Shown: in pieces, positions 23,735 through 31,472 of the stretch
Layout: each line of letters opens with the position of its first letter
Numbering within the stretch: position 1 is the first letter of the stretch
Source: Amycolatopsis rifamycinica
GTDB lineage: Bacteria > Actinomycetota > Actinomycetes > Mycobacteriales > Pseudonocardiaceae
NCBI RefSeq assembly: GCF_000695625.1
Contig: NZ_JMQI01000026.1
Coordinates: 186,001 to 250,000 of the forward strand
DNA length: 64,000 bases
Direction: 5' to 3'
Program-made: the position numbers and the translations under genes
Notes under the pieces: model-generated
Database searches by the model: none
What the model saw: the letters and a program-made list of their open reading frames with translations, nothing else
Told to the model about the DNA's origin: nothing

Positions 23735-24429
23735 ACCGCCGTCGTCTCCAACACCCGCTGGGAAAACGTCCGGGTCGAGCAAACCGACAACCTGATCGAC
23801 CTGCAGGAGGACAGTCCGCCGTCCTGGCGCACGGCGAAGAACATCGCCACGATCCGCGAAGCCTACTTCACCAACATCTCCTCGGACGTCAAGAAGGTGG
23901 TCAGCCTTCGCGGCCGCAACGCCACCATCAACATCAGTGGCGTTCACTTCACCAACTTCACCGTCCAAGGCAACCCCGTCACCAGCCGGACCGACCCGGA
24001 CGCGAGCTGGAACATCAACAGCTACGTCTCCAACATCACCTTCGCCACGGCGCCGACGAGCGAACCACCGACCCCGACCACCACGCCGACCAGCGAACCC
24101 CCGGCCCGTCCGGCGCCTGCTCCGTCGGCTACACGATGAACTCCTGGAGCGACGGATTCACCGCCAGCATCCACGTCACCAACCGCGGCACCACCGCCAT
24201 CGACGGCTGGGCCCTCGCGTTCACCCTGCCCGGCGGCCAAACCCTCACCAACGGCTGGAACGCGACCTACACCGGCTCCAGCGGTCCCATCTCCGCACGC
24301 AACGTCTCCTACAACGCCACACTCGCCGCCGGCGACTCCGCCGACATCGGCTTCCAGGCCACCCATACCGGCAACACCGCCACACCGGACGCCTTCACCC
24401 TCAACGGCGTCAGCTGCGCCACCTCCTGA
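23735..24429 (+). pseudogene. Beta-helix glycosidase or lyase C-terminus with CBM2 domain, truncated and frameshifted
   Basis: Up to about 24050 the frame gives NTRWENVRVEQTDNLIDLQ, IREAYFTNISSDVKKVV and ISGVHFTNFTVQGNPV, repeated short strands typical of right-handed beta-helix (pectin-lyase-like) carbohydrate enzymes. A Thr/Pro/Glu linker follows. A family 2 carbohydrate-binding module then continues in the next frame: CSVGYTMNSWSDGFTASI, GWALAFTLPGGQ, GWNATYTG and SCATS at the end. The shift is explained by one missing base in the C-run near 24090-24100. The catalytic part and signal peptide are absent. A strong hairpin follows the stop. It was a secreted plant-cell-wall enzyme and is now dead. 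Confidence 0.75.
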
Positions 24430-24444
24430 CCGCAACGCCGACCC

Positions 24445-24476
24445 GGCCGGTGGGACGACAGCACGTCCCACCGGCC
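24445..24476 (+). terminator. Terminator hairpin after the CBM2 relic
   Basis: A perfect 13-bp stem (GGCCGGTGGGACG / CGTCCCACCGGCC) with a 6-base loop ACAGCA begins 16 bp after the stop codon of the relic. Confidence 0.8.
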
Positions 24477-24611
24477 CGGCCACCCAAGCGGCGGCCGGAT
24501 TCAGTGCACCCGGTGAGCCCGCTGTCGCCGCGCCGGAACGCGCCCGAGGGCAATTCAATCCGAGCGGCGCAAGACACACCACCGAATGTTTGAAACTTCA
24601 AGCATCAACAC

Positions 24612-24760
24612 CGGACTCATCGGCTCCGCCTCGCCCGCTCCCTGCTCGACGACGGCCACCAGGTCGTCCGCCTCATCCGGGACCAGGCAGCACCGGCAGT
24701 CACGGACGGTAGCGACTCGGCTCGGTGGGACCCGACCGCCGGTCAGCTCGATCGAATCGC
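24612..24760 (+). pseudogene. NAD-dependent epimerase (TIGR01777/YfcH type), N-terminal fragment
   Basis: Allowing for one lost base near 24632, the sequence reads GLIGSALARSLLDDGHQVV, RLIRDQ and later ARWDPTAGQLDRIA. This is the characteristic Rossmann start and RWDP-G motif of the YfcH/SulA-like epimerase family. The start codon and everything after about residue 55 are missing. It runs directly into the opposite-strand TrmB relic around 24703-24760, so the two fragments share a deletion junction. Confidence 0.6.
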
Positions 24761-25238
24761 ACGCCGCGGTCCTGCGCCGCCTTGATGGCGCTCGCGAATC
24801 CGGCGAGGTGCTCGGCGCGGGTGAACAGGTAGACGTGCTTCTCCGCCCCCCCGAGCGTTTCTTCGGTCCCCGCCGCGACGGCGTCCCAGTCCGGCAGGGC
24901 GGGCAGCACGTGGGCGTGGTGCTCCCGCCGCGGCTGATCCAATTCGGCCAGGCTCCGCTCGACCTCGGCGACGCGCGTGCGCAGCCGTTCCGACAGGTTC
25001 GCCATGAGCCGCTCGGCGGTACGGCGACGAACCGAGCCGGTTCCTCACCGACGCGGATGACGGCCTCCTTGTCCTCGAGGCGCCGCAACGTCTCGTAGAC
25101 CTTCGGCTGCGGAATCTTCGTGTGGTTGGCCAGGGCGTAGCCGGTCATCGGCTCGCCACCGAGCAGGCCGATGTACGCGCGGGCCTCGTACTGCGAGAAC
25201 CCGAGCGCGGTGAGCTGTTCGACCGCCTTCGATGTTCC
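24703..25238 (-). pseudogene. TrmB-family transcriptional regulator, truncated and frameshifted
   Basis: The minus strand gives AVEQLTALGFSQYEARAYIG, MTGYALANHTKIPQPKVYET and LRRLEDKEAVIRVGEEPARF, the winged helix of TrmB proteins. After one lost base near 25025 it continues as MANLSERLRTRVAEVERSLA, PDWDAVAAGTEETLGGAEKH and VYLFTRAEHLAGFASAI, the start of the effector domain. The 5' end is cut at about 25238, where recombinase sequence begins, and the 3' end stops short of the family length. TrmB proteins normally sense sugars. This one is not functional. Confidence 0.7.
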
Positions 25239-25249
25239 GGCAACGCCTG

Positions 25250-25690
25250 GCCGGGCACAGGATCGCCCGGCAGCTCAACGAGGGTGGTGTCCCCTGCCCG
25301 TCCAGTGCCGACCCGGGCCGCAACCGCCACCGAACCCGCGGCGCCTGAACGCTACGCACCGTCGCCGTCATCCTCGCGAACCCGCGTTACTCCCAGTTTC
25401 AGAACCAGCACTGTCCACCAAGCTTGCGCATCCGGCTCTCGTCACGGTCCAGGACTTCGTCGCCGCACAGCAGATCGGGGCGACCCGCACAGCCAGCGAT
25501 GGTCAGCATCGCCGATTCGCCCTGGCCGGCCTGATCCACTGCGGGGTCTGTAACCGACGGCTGACTCACACTGGAACCACGGACGCCCGACCTACCGCTG
25601 CCGCCACGACCACACCAGCACCCAACCCACGAACCAGCCGCGACCGAAGAGCCACGTGCACACGGTCGCCGGGTGCAGCGGTAGTCGCTG
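25250..25690 (+). pseudogene. Serine recombinase fragment
   Basis: Frames on the + strand give RIARQLNEGGVPCPSSADPG, TLRTVAVILANPRYSQFQ and later LVTVQDFVAAQQIGATRTAS with a zinc ribbon LAGLIHCGVCNRRLTH. They match, segment for segment, the Recombinase and zinc-ribbon domains of the longer relic at 47389-48741. The catalytic resolvase domain is missing, and at least two frame changes and a stop interrupt the rest. Its left edge abuts the truncated TrmB gene, so deletion or insertion at about 25.24 kb probably destroyed both. Confidence 0.7.
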
Positions 25691-25699
25691 CGGCCGGTA

Positions 25700-26452
25700 A
25701 TGGAGACCGATACCTGGAATCGCTCGCGTCGCCCAGCGGTCGGCGACGACGCAGGGGCCGGGCGGGAGTCTGCCGCAAGGGGACAGAGGCGCGCTACCGT
25801 GGGTCACGAGATTCTTCGCTCGTCGGCGTTGGCGGGGTCGGCGTCGCAATCCACACCGAACACGAATTCGATCATCTGTCGCCACGATCCCAACCTTTCC
25901 GTGGGAACAGCCACGACGCCACCGTGAGGCTTCGGCGTGCTCGCTCACCGGCTCTCGACATCAGTTGTGGGACCGAACCTGCGAGCTTCGTATACCGGCG
26001 CCGACAGCTAGCGGCTTCGACCGGGCGGCGATTGGTGCCCTCACGCCTTCGGTCTGACCGCTAGTCCCGCAGCCGGGCCGACTCCGTTGTTCTGGTGGTC
26101 GAGAACCTGTGCGTCATCGAAGCGGCGCCGACCGCAGGCTTCACCGGCCCGCTGGTCTCCACGAACGGACAACTGCGAGCGGTGGACCATGCATTCCTCC
26201 AGCGCGGCAACACCCTGCCACCAGCGGTGCCGCGGCGCTTCCAAAGAAACCAGCGCTGGCCCCCGCCCCGGACCGAACACCGTCAACCGTCTATCACGAG
26301 CAGAGGTCATCCCGCGGACTTTTGGGGCACCCGCTGAATCGCCGACAGACCCACATCCCGAAAACGTCGATGTCTCCGAACGACAGCGATCAGCTCACTA
26401 GCTTCCGCACCCGCGAAGAACGGCTTCGGCCTGCCGACGACGCAGCCTTAAG
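25700..26452. other. Gene-free stretch of about 750 bp
   Basis: Several short open frames occur on both strands, but none has a ribosome site, a recognisable domain or consistent third-position GC bias. It is probably decayed sequence between the recombinase relic and the DA1 gene. Confidence 0.5.
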
Positions 26453-27163
26453 TCAGAGCCGTCCCGTCGTCTCTACCCGTCGCACCACTTCGCCCGGGCT
26501 CAAGGACCCCAGCTTGCGGCACACAGACCGGTAACCATCGCCGTACACCGGGTCGGGGTTTTGCCACATCTGCTCGAGGTAGTATGCGGCGAGACGGCCG
26601 CCACGGTGTCGCAGCCACCAGCTGCCGATCAGTTCGCAAATACCCTCCTCCGTGGTAAGCGAGCGGTCGCCCGGACAACGGGTCAGCCAGCCATGGCCCA
26701 TTTCGTGGGCCACGACGTGACCGAATCGGGTCGCGGGCATCCCGGACACCACCTTGATGCTCTGCACTCCACTCACGCCGCGCAGCCGTCTCTGCTCCAC
26801 GACCGTCTCACCGACAAAGCCTTCGCCCGTTCCCGCACGAAGGATGCCTGGCTCGACGAGTTCCACACGTACCTGGTTGGGGAGGCGAATACCGTAAGAA
26901 TGCAGCAGGGGCCGAACGGTGCGGACCACGGCACCCACGTCCACCTGACGATCGACGGCCCATTTCGAGCACCGGGCACATCGACTCCGGCCGTCAGGAA
27001 GAACGATCTCGGCGCGCACTCCCGTTCCACCGGTGACGGCCGCGCAACTCCAGCACCGCCGACCGTCTCGGCATTTCTGACAAATCTGCTCGTCAAAGTG
27101 GTCTACAAGCCACGCAAACCCAAGACGTCCACCGCAAACGATGCATGAAGAATTGGCGTTCAT
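26453..27163 (-). CDS. DA1-like zinc metallopeptidase with N-terminal LIM-like zinc-ribbon region
   Basis: This is a 236-residue cytosolic protein. The N-terminus has a Cys/His array (Cys7, 10, 28, 31, 37, 40, 62, 65 and His22) resembling LIM/treble-clef zinc sites. The C-terminal half matches the DA1 peptidase domain: GHVVAHEMGHGWL with zinc ligands His153 and His157 and catalytic Glu154, then TEEGICELIGSWWL with a likely third ligand at Glu172 or Glu173. Plant DA1 is a ubiquitin-activated peptidase with the same LIM-plus-peptidase order. Bacterial forms occur near phosphorylation-based conflict genes. It is divergent from the TerY-C-like gene, with 16 bp between starts, and beyond it lies the kinase operon. 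The peptidase call is solid; its substrate and link to the operon are inference. Confidence 0.85.
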   Translation of the reverse strand: MNANSSCIVCGGRLGFAWLVDHFDEQICQKCRDGRRCWSCAAVTGGTGVRAEIVLPDGRSRCARCSKWAVDRQVDVGAVVRTVRPLLHSYGIRLPNQVRVELVEPGILRAGTGEGFVGETVVEQRRLRGVSGVQSIKVVSGMPATRFGHVVAHEMGHGWLTRCPGDRSLTTEEGICELIGSWWLRHRGGRLAAYYLEQMWQNPDPVYGDGYRSVCRKLGSLSPGEVVRRVETTGRL

Positions 27164-27179
27164 CGGCTACGATGACACT
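27164..27179. promoter_or_regulatory. Divergent start region, probably leaderless transcripts
   Basis: Only 16 bp separate the ATG of the DA1 gene (27163, minus) from the ATG of the small zinc gene (27180, plus). No ribosome site fits either. On the plus strand a TACGAT box ends 6 bp before the ATG, a common arrangement for leaderless actinobacterial mRNA. Shared control of the two genes is likely. Confidence 0.5.
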
Positions 27180-27533
27180 ATGAGAGCTGAAGTCTTGATC
27201 GCAAGATGCCGACGTGACGCCGCACTCTTCGGACTTCGCGTGGAGGAGCGACCCAATTCATGGTATGTGACGTGGACATTCAACATCGACGAAACCTCTG
27301 CCCAGAGGGAAAAATATGCAGAAACCACCATCAACGGCACCATTCGAGTTGATCCAGGCGTCGCAGCGTGCGCCCGGTGCCACGCGGACTCGTTCGTGAA
27401 ATGCAATTTGTGCGACCGGTTGAGCTGCTGGGTCGGCGGAGACCCCGAATGGTTCTGCAAATGGGCACCCTGCCCCGGTTTCGGGACACCGAGCGGCCAG
27501 ATCCAGTCGCTCACCGCGCAGGGGGACCTCTAG
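27180..27533 (+). CDS. Small zinc-binding protein resembling the TerY C-terminal (TerY-C) domain
   Basis: This 117-residue protein has a beta-rich N-terminal half (SWYVTWTFNIDE, INGTIRVD). A Cys-rich C-terminal half follows, with CARCHADSFVKCNLCDRLSC then FCKWAPCPGFG: two CxxC pairs and two further Cys, enough for one or two zinc sites. The order and spacing look like the metal-binding domain that follows the vWA domain in TerY proteins; the vWA protein of the neighbouring operon lacks it. It may therefore act as a detached partner of that vWA protein. An ATG at 27141 would overlap the divergent gene, so 27180 is chosen. It converges on the kinase gene with a terminator hairpin between. The family call is tentative. 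Confidence 0.65.
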   Translation: MRAEVLIARCRRDAALFGLRVEERPNSWYVTWTFNIDETSAQREKYAETTINGTIRVDPGVAACARCHADSFVKCNLCDRLSCWVGGDPEWFCKWAPCPGFGTPSGQIQSLTAQGDL

Positions 27534-27539
27534 GTCGCC

Positions 27540-27572
27540 CTGCAGGTCCCGTGAACCACGCGGGACCTGCAG
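27540..27572. terminator. Bidirectional terminator hairpin
   Basis: A perfect 12-bp stem (CTGCAGGTCCCG / CGGGACCTGCAG) with a 9-base loop fills the 50-bp gap between the convergent zinc-protein gene and the last gene of the kinase operon. It can serve both. Confidence 0.85.
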
Positions 27573-27583
27573 GACACGGACCG

Positions 27584-28882
27584 CTAAAGCTCGACAACGG
27601 CGTCCTGGGTGCCGAAGCCGATCCGGGTCCCCGGCAGCAGGCTGATCGACTGGCCCTGTCCGATCGATCGCGCGGTGTTCGAACCGCTCGGCGTGGCGAA
27701 CCACTGACGATCGGTCAGGTTGCGCAGCCCGTACTCGTCCCGAGTCGGATGCTTCACCACCTCAGCCACCGGCACATCGCCCGGTGTCGCTGCACTGCCC
27801 TTGGTCAGGTGACGGGCGTACAACTTGGTCTCCGGATCCACCACGACGGTGGTGCGGCCACCGATCAGCAGACGCCTCGGCTTCACGAGCATCCGCCGGC
27901 AGCCCCAGCACGCCGCATCCGCCTTCTCACGGCAGTAGAAGTTCTGCCTGCCGCAGGCGCTGCACGAATAGATCGCGTCGGAGACGGCCGCGAGGACCGC
28001 TTCCCATTCTCCGAACGTCGGGCGTTTGCCCGGATCGGCCAGGCCGGCGGTGAACGCACGGATGAAGATCCTGCTCAGCACCGACGGGTACAGCGACCAG
28101 AACGTCAGGGCGTTGTCGTGCATCCCGGGCACCGGCTGGTTGCGCCGGTCGTCCGGGTCGAAGACGAACACCGGGTCGGTACCGAAGATCTGCTGCATCG
28201 CCCGCGCGTCCAGCACGTGGATCTTCGACTCGATCGCCCCCTGCAGCGGATGGTCGTTCATGAGCAGCATGAACAACAGGACGGACATCGAGAAACTGTC
28301 CGTGAGCGCGGAGGGCTTCGCATCGCCGCGAACGATCTCGGGAGCCATGAACCTCGGCGTGCCCAACACCCGCGGCGCCGTGCGGCTGGAGCCGACGTTG
28401 TCGTTGTCGCAGATCAAGATGTCACCGGTGGCCGGGTCGACGAACAGGTTGCCATCGGAGATGTCGCAGTAGAACAGTCCTTTGGCCTGCAGCGCCTTGA
28501 AGGCCGCCACGGTGTGGCTCGCCGCACGGACGATCTCACGGAAGCCCATGGTCACCTTGCGCCCGAGTACCTGCGCCAGTCCCGCATAGTGGGCCGGCCG
28601 CAACGGCATCAGGTACCCGAATTCCCCCGCCCGGACGACGATGTCCTCCGGCCACAGGAAATGGGCCGACGGCGCCTTCTCCCGCACCAGCATCGCGATG
28701 CTTTCGCGCAGCTCACCGGTCTGGAACTGCGGGTTGAACCACTTGACGGCCACTGCCCGGCCATCGCTCATCCGGCATTCCCGCACCTCACCCTGACCAC
28801 CCGCGCCGAGCACCTCGCCGACCGTGACCAGCGCACCGGATTCACAGTGCAGTTCATCGCCCGTCTTCAACACCGCGGTCAC
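27584..28882 (-). CDS. TerY-P-type Ser/Thr kinase with zinc ribbon and FHA-like C-terminus
   Basis: This 432-residue kinase carries GAGGQGEV (Gly loop, about 27-33), Lys47 in VAVKWF, YCDISDGNLF with Asp140 in place of the HRD box, and ICDNDN (159-161) in place of DFG. APE is present (MAPEIV). After the kinase come five Cys (307, 310, 317, 325, 328), a zinc ribbon. A C-terminal part of about 100 residues has EYGLRNLT, looking like a divergent FHA fold that would bind phospho-Thr. This kinase form belongs to the TerY-P triad with PP2C and vWA, which are the next two genes upstream. The GTG at 28882 has a GGGAAGG site and overlaps the PP2C gene by 29 bp; the ATG at 28981 would overlap by 128 bp and is less likely. 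Confidence 0.88.
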   Translation of the reverse strand: MTAVLKTGDELHCESGALVTVGEVLGAGGQGEVRECRMSDGRAVAVKWFNPQFQTGELRESIAMLVREKAPSAHFLWPEDIVVRAGEFGYLMPLRPAHYAGLAQVLGRKVTMGFREIVRAASHTVAAFKALQAKGLFYCDISDGNLFVDPATGDILICDNDNVGSSRTAPRVLGTPRFMAPEIVRGDAKPSALTDSFSMSVLLFMLLMNDHPLQGAIESKIHVLDARAMQQIFGTDPVFVFDPDDRRNQPVPGMHDNALTFWSLYPSVLSRIFIRAFTAGLADPGKRPTFGEWEAVLAAVSDAIYSCSACGRQNFYCREKADAACWGCRRMLVKPRRLLIGGRTTVVVDPETKLYARHLTKGSAATPGDVPVAEVVKHPTRDEYGLRNLTDRQWFATPSGSNTARSIGQGQSISLLPGTRIGFGTQDAVVEL

Positions 28883-30167
28883 TTCCCTTCCCTGGTCCGT
28901 CAGCAGCCTCGACCGGATGTCCTGGTTCGAGCGGCCCGGCGTCGTCGCCTTCGACGACTTGACGGCCGGTTCCGGGGTCACGCCCGCCTTGGGTCGCCTG
29001 ACACTGGATGTCCAGCTCTTCGCCGCCCCTTTCGTCGACGGGCTCGGCGGTGGCCTCGACGATCTCGCCGGTGTTCTCGTGGGGATCCGACGGCACCTCG
29101 ACCGGCGGATCGTGCCGCTTCGCCGGCAGCTCCGTCAGCCATGCCATGGCGACACTGACGTCGTCGCCGCTGCCCTTGCGCGACATTTCGCGCAGCCACC
29201 CCGGCAAGCGCTGCGTGAGATCCGGAGCCGCCTTCGCCAGCTCCTGACAGAAGGCGAAGAACCCACCGATCTCGGCGAAGGAATTGGGCACGCCGTCGGT
29301 GGTCAGCAGGACTGCCGACGGGATCTTTCCGTTGCGGATCAACGAGGTACCGTACCGCAGCTCCTGCTGCGCGTCTTCGTCACACAATGACGGAGTCAGG
29401 TTGCCGAGCGCTTCGGGCGGGGGAGGCACGAGGTACGTCGCCTCGCCGCCGACGATCTGCACCATCGCACCATCACCCAGCTGCACCCAGTGGAGTGAAT
29501 CCGGGCCGATCAGCACGCCGAGCACCGTGGTGCCATAGGCCTTCGCCTGCCACCCCCCGAACTTCGCTTGGTCCCACGCAGGATCGTTGAAGTACGGCAA
29601 TGGGCCGAGCAAAGCCGCTTCCTTCGAGATGGCTCCTCGCGCGTACTCCTCGAATCGGCGCAACTGCCAGAACAACATCTCCAGCTGGGCGTAGCCGTTG
29701 CGCTTGGCGAAGTCGTCGAGGTAGCGCACCAATCCGCGCTCGCCTTCGGTCTTGCCCGGCACTTGGGCCGGGCGCGTCACCAGGTCGGCGTGGACCTTGG
29801 CCCGCCACCTCGCTACGACCTCGCCGGCCTCGATCTCCCAGAGCTGGGCCAGCTCGTCGATCCCGGGCTCACCGAGGTCGCGCGCCCTGTTCCGGAACGC
29901 GTGGAAGGTGTCCCGCATGGCGGCCACGGCGAGCGCGGATCCCCGGTCGCTGCGGAAGTGCCGGTCGGAACCGTGTCCGTCCGCGACCACCACGTACGCC
30001 CAAGCCCCGTCCTCGAGCGCCCTGCTGTCGCTTTCGTCCTGACACGGTGAGCCGTCCCGGACGTGCTTGTCGCCTTGGATCGACAGGTGCGCGGCCTGCC
30101 AGAAGCCGAGCCTGTGCCCTGCCACCTTCTGCGCCGGCTGTTTGAAGAACCCCACCCAGCTCACCAC
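28854..30167 (-). CDS. PP2C-family protein phosphatase of the TerY-P triad
   Basis: This 437-residue metal-dependent Ser/Thr phosphatase has CQDESDSR, VVVADGHGSDRHF (metal-binding Asp), VQLGDGAMVQIV, LLTTDGVPNS and GSGDDVSVAMAW, the ordered PP2C motifs. A helical insertion of about 90 residues lies between the second and third motifs (about 110-200), and there is an acidic disordered tail after about residue 340. It should reverse phosphorylation by the kinase downstream. It starts 7 bp inside the end of the vWA gene, so the two are translationally coupled. Confidence 0.92.
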   Translation of the reverse strand: MVSWVGFFKQPAQKVAGHRLGFWQAAHLSIQGDKHVRDGSPCQDESDSRALEDGAWAYVVVADGHGSDRHFRSDRGSALAVAAMRDTFHAFRNRARDLGEPGIDELAQLWEIEAGEVVARWRAKVHADLVTRPAQVPGKTEGERGLVRYLDDFAKRNGYAQLEMLFWQLRRFEEYARGAISKEAALLGPLPYFNDPAWDQAKFGGWQAKAYGTTVLGVLIGPDSLHWVQLGDGAMVQIVGGEATYLVPPPPEALGNLTPSLCDEDAQQELRYGTSLIRNGKIPSAVLLTTDGVPNSFAEIGGFFAFCQELAKAAPDLTQRLPGWLREMSRKGSGDDVSVAMAWLTELPAKRHDPPVEVPSDPHENTGEIVEATAEPVDERGGEELDIQCQATQGGRDPGTGRQVVEGDDAGPLEPGHPVEAADGPGKGSDRGVEDGR

Positions 30168-30862
30168 ACCTGATCGTCGTCGACCGTCGTGGGCGGCGGT
30201 GGAGGAGGTGGTGGCGGAGTACCGTTCAGCGTGCTGTCCGCAGGCTGGCTCGCGGGCGCCGAAGCGGACTTCAGCACGACCGTCGAGACGTACTTGATGA
30301 ACTGGACCAGGTCACCGGCGTTGTGCACCTCGAGCGGCTCGATCTCCTGGTGGTCGATGAACCGACGCAGGACGTCCAGATCAGCGTCATCGCCGATACC
30401 GATCGCGATCCGGACGGCGCGTCTTCCCCACGGCTCAGCGAGCAAGGCGTTGAGCCCGGACACGAAGTCGTCGGTGGGCTGGCCGTCGGAAACCAGGACC
30501 AACACCGGCGGCAGACCGCGGTCGGGCATCCTGCCGACCGAAAGCTCCTGTGCCATCAGCTTCAACGCGGCACCCATGTCGGTGATGCCGTTGATGGTCA
30601 CGTCGGTCCAACTGAAGTCGGCGAGCGGCACCGGGTTCGGAGTCATCCAGCGGGCACCGGTGCCGAAGGTCATCGCGCGCACCTCGACAGCGGCGTGTGG
30701 ATTCTCGTCGGCGGAGTCTCGCATGAACGGCAACGCCTCGCGGATCGCGTGGTTCAGCTGGCCGATTTTCGTTCCGGCCATCGAGCCGGACACGTCCAGC
30801 ATCCAGTAGAACCGAAGGGGTCGGTGCGAAATCGGACCGCCCGGCAAGTCGGTTGAAGTCAA
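30161..30862 (-). CDS. TerY-like von Willebrand factor A domain protein
   Basis: This 233-residue protein is a single vWA domain with an intact MIDAS (DVSGSM near residue 24, a Thr in GITDMG, and VSDGQPTDD). Metal-dependent binding of a partner protein is expected. A Pro-rich C-terminal tail with nine consecutive prolines ends the protein. Classical TerY has a C-terminal zinc domain; here it is absent and may be supplied by the separate gene at 27180. It overlaps the PP2C gene by 7 bp, and vWA, PP2C and kinase are consecutive, which is the defining order of the TerY-P triad. Confidence 0.9.
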   Translation of the reverse strand: MTSTDLPGGPISHRPLRFYWMLDVSGSMAGTKIGQLNHAIREALPFMRDSADENPHAAVEVRAMTFGTGARWMTPNPVPLADFSWTDVTINGITDMGAALKLMAQELSVGRMPDRGLPPVLVLVSDGQPTDDFVSGLNALLAEPWGRRAVRIAIGIGDDADLDVLRRFIDHQEIEPLEVHNAGDLVQFIKYVSTVVLKSASAPASQPADSTLNGTPPPPPPPPPTTVDDDQVW

Positions 30863-30878
30863 AGCACATCTCCTGAGG

Positions 30879-31466
30879 TCAGCAGTCCTCGGGGGGAGGA
30901 CCGGCGAGCGGTTCCTGCCCGGTTTCGAGTAGCGGGTAGACGTTCACGGTGATCACGCCGTCGGACTTGCCCGCCTTCGGGTTGCCGCCCCAGAAGGCGC
31001 GGTTGGCGACCGGGCCGTGGTCGTCGCGGGTCGCGAACGCGCCGAGGCGTGGCAGGATTTCGGCGTTGAAGGCGTTCGCCCGGGCGACGCCGACCTGTGG
31101 TTGTTCCGCGACACCGAACGACAGCACGACACCGGCGCGCCTGCCCTTCAAGTCGGGCTGCGCCAACCTGTCCCCCACCTGTCGCTCGATCGCCTTCAGG
31201 TGCTCGTCGCGTTGCGGTGACGGCGATCCGGTGAGCAGGGCCGGGTTGGTCGTGACCCGGAAGCAGACGAACCCGCTGTCCACGCCGCGCGTGACCGGTT
31301 TCGGTGTCGCCGTCGTCGTCGGCGTGGCGCGCGGAGCCGGCGGCTTCTGCACCGCGCCGCCGGTCTGGGTAGCCAGGAAGATCACCACCAGCACCAGCAA
31401 TGTGTCCGCGAAGATCCAGCCCACCAGGCCGACGACCTGGGCGCCACGGCCTTTCCCTCCAGCCAT
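30879..31466 (-). CDS. MotB/ZorB-like single-pass membrane protein
   Basis: This 195-residue protein has a short basic N-terminus and one membrane helix, GWIFADTLLVLVVIFLATQ (residues 16-34), with an Asp at 21. This matches the position of the proton-binding Asp in MotB, TolR and ExbD. A Pro/Thr linker (about 40-60) leads to an outside domain with LSFGVAEQPQVGVARANAFN and ITVNVYPLLE, loosely like an OmpA-type peptidoglycan-binding fold. It sits between the vWA gene (16 bp) and the coiled-coil membrane gene (6 bp). Pairing with the latter as a stator-like channel is inference; the OmpA resemblance is weak. Confidence 0.65.
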   Translation of the reverse strand: MAGGKGRGAQVVGLVGWIFADTLLVLVVIFLATQTGGAVQKPPAPRATPTTTATPKPVTRGVDSGFVCFRVTTNPALLTGSPSPQRDEHLKAIERQVGDRLAQPDLKGRRAGVVLSFGVAEQPQVGVARANAFNAEILPRLGAFATRDDHGPVANRAFWGGNPKAGKSDGVITVNVYPLLETGQEPLAGPPPEDC

Positions 31467-31472
31467 CGCCGG

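Noticed and set aside
25700..26452. Small open frames on both strands proposed as genes
   Set aside because: No ribosome sites, inconsistent codon bias and no recognisable domain.
28883..28981. An upstream ATG for the zinc-ribbon kinase
   Set aside because: It would overlap the PP2C gene by 128 bp and has a worse ribosome site than the GTG at 28882, which gives a normal coupled overlap.
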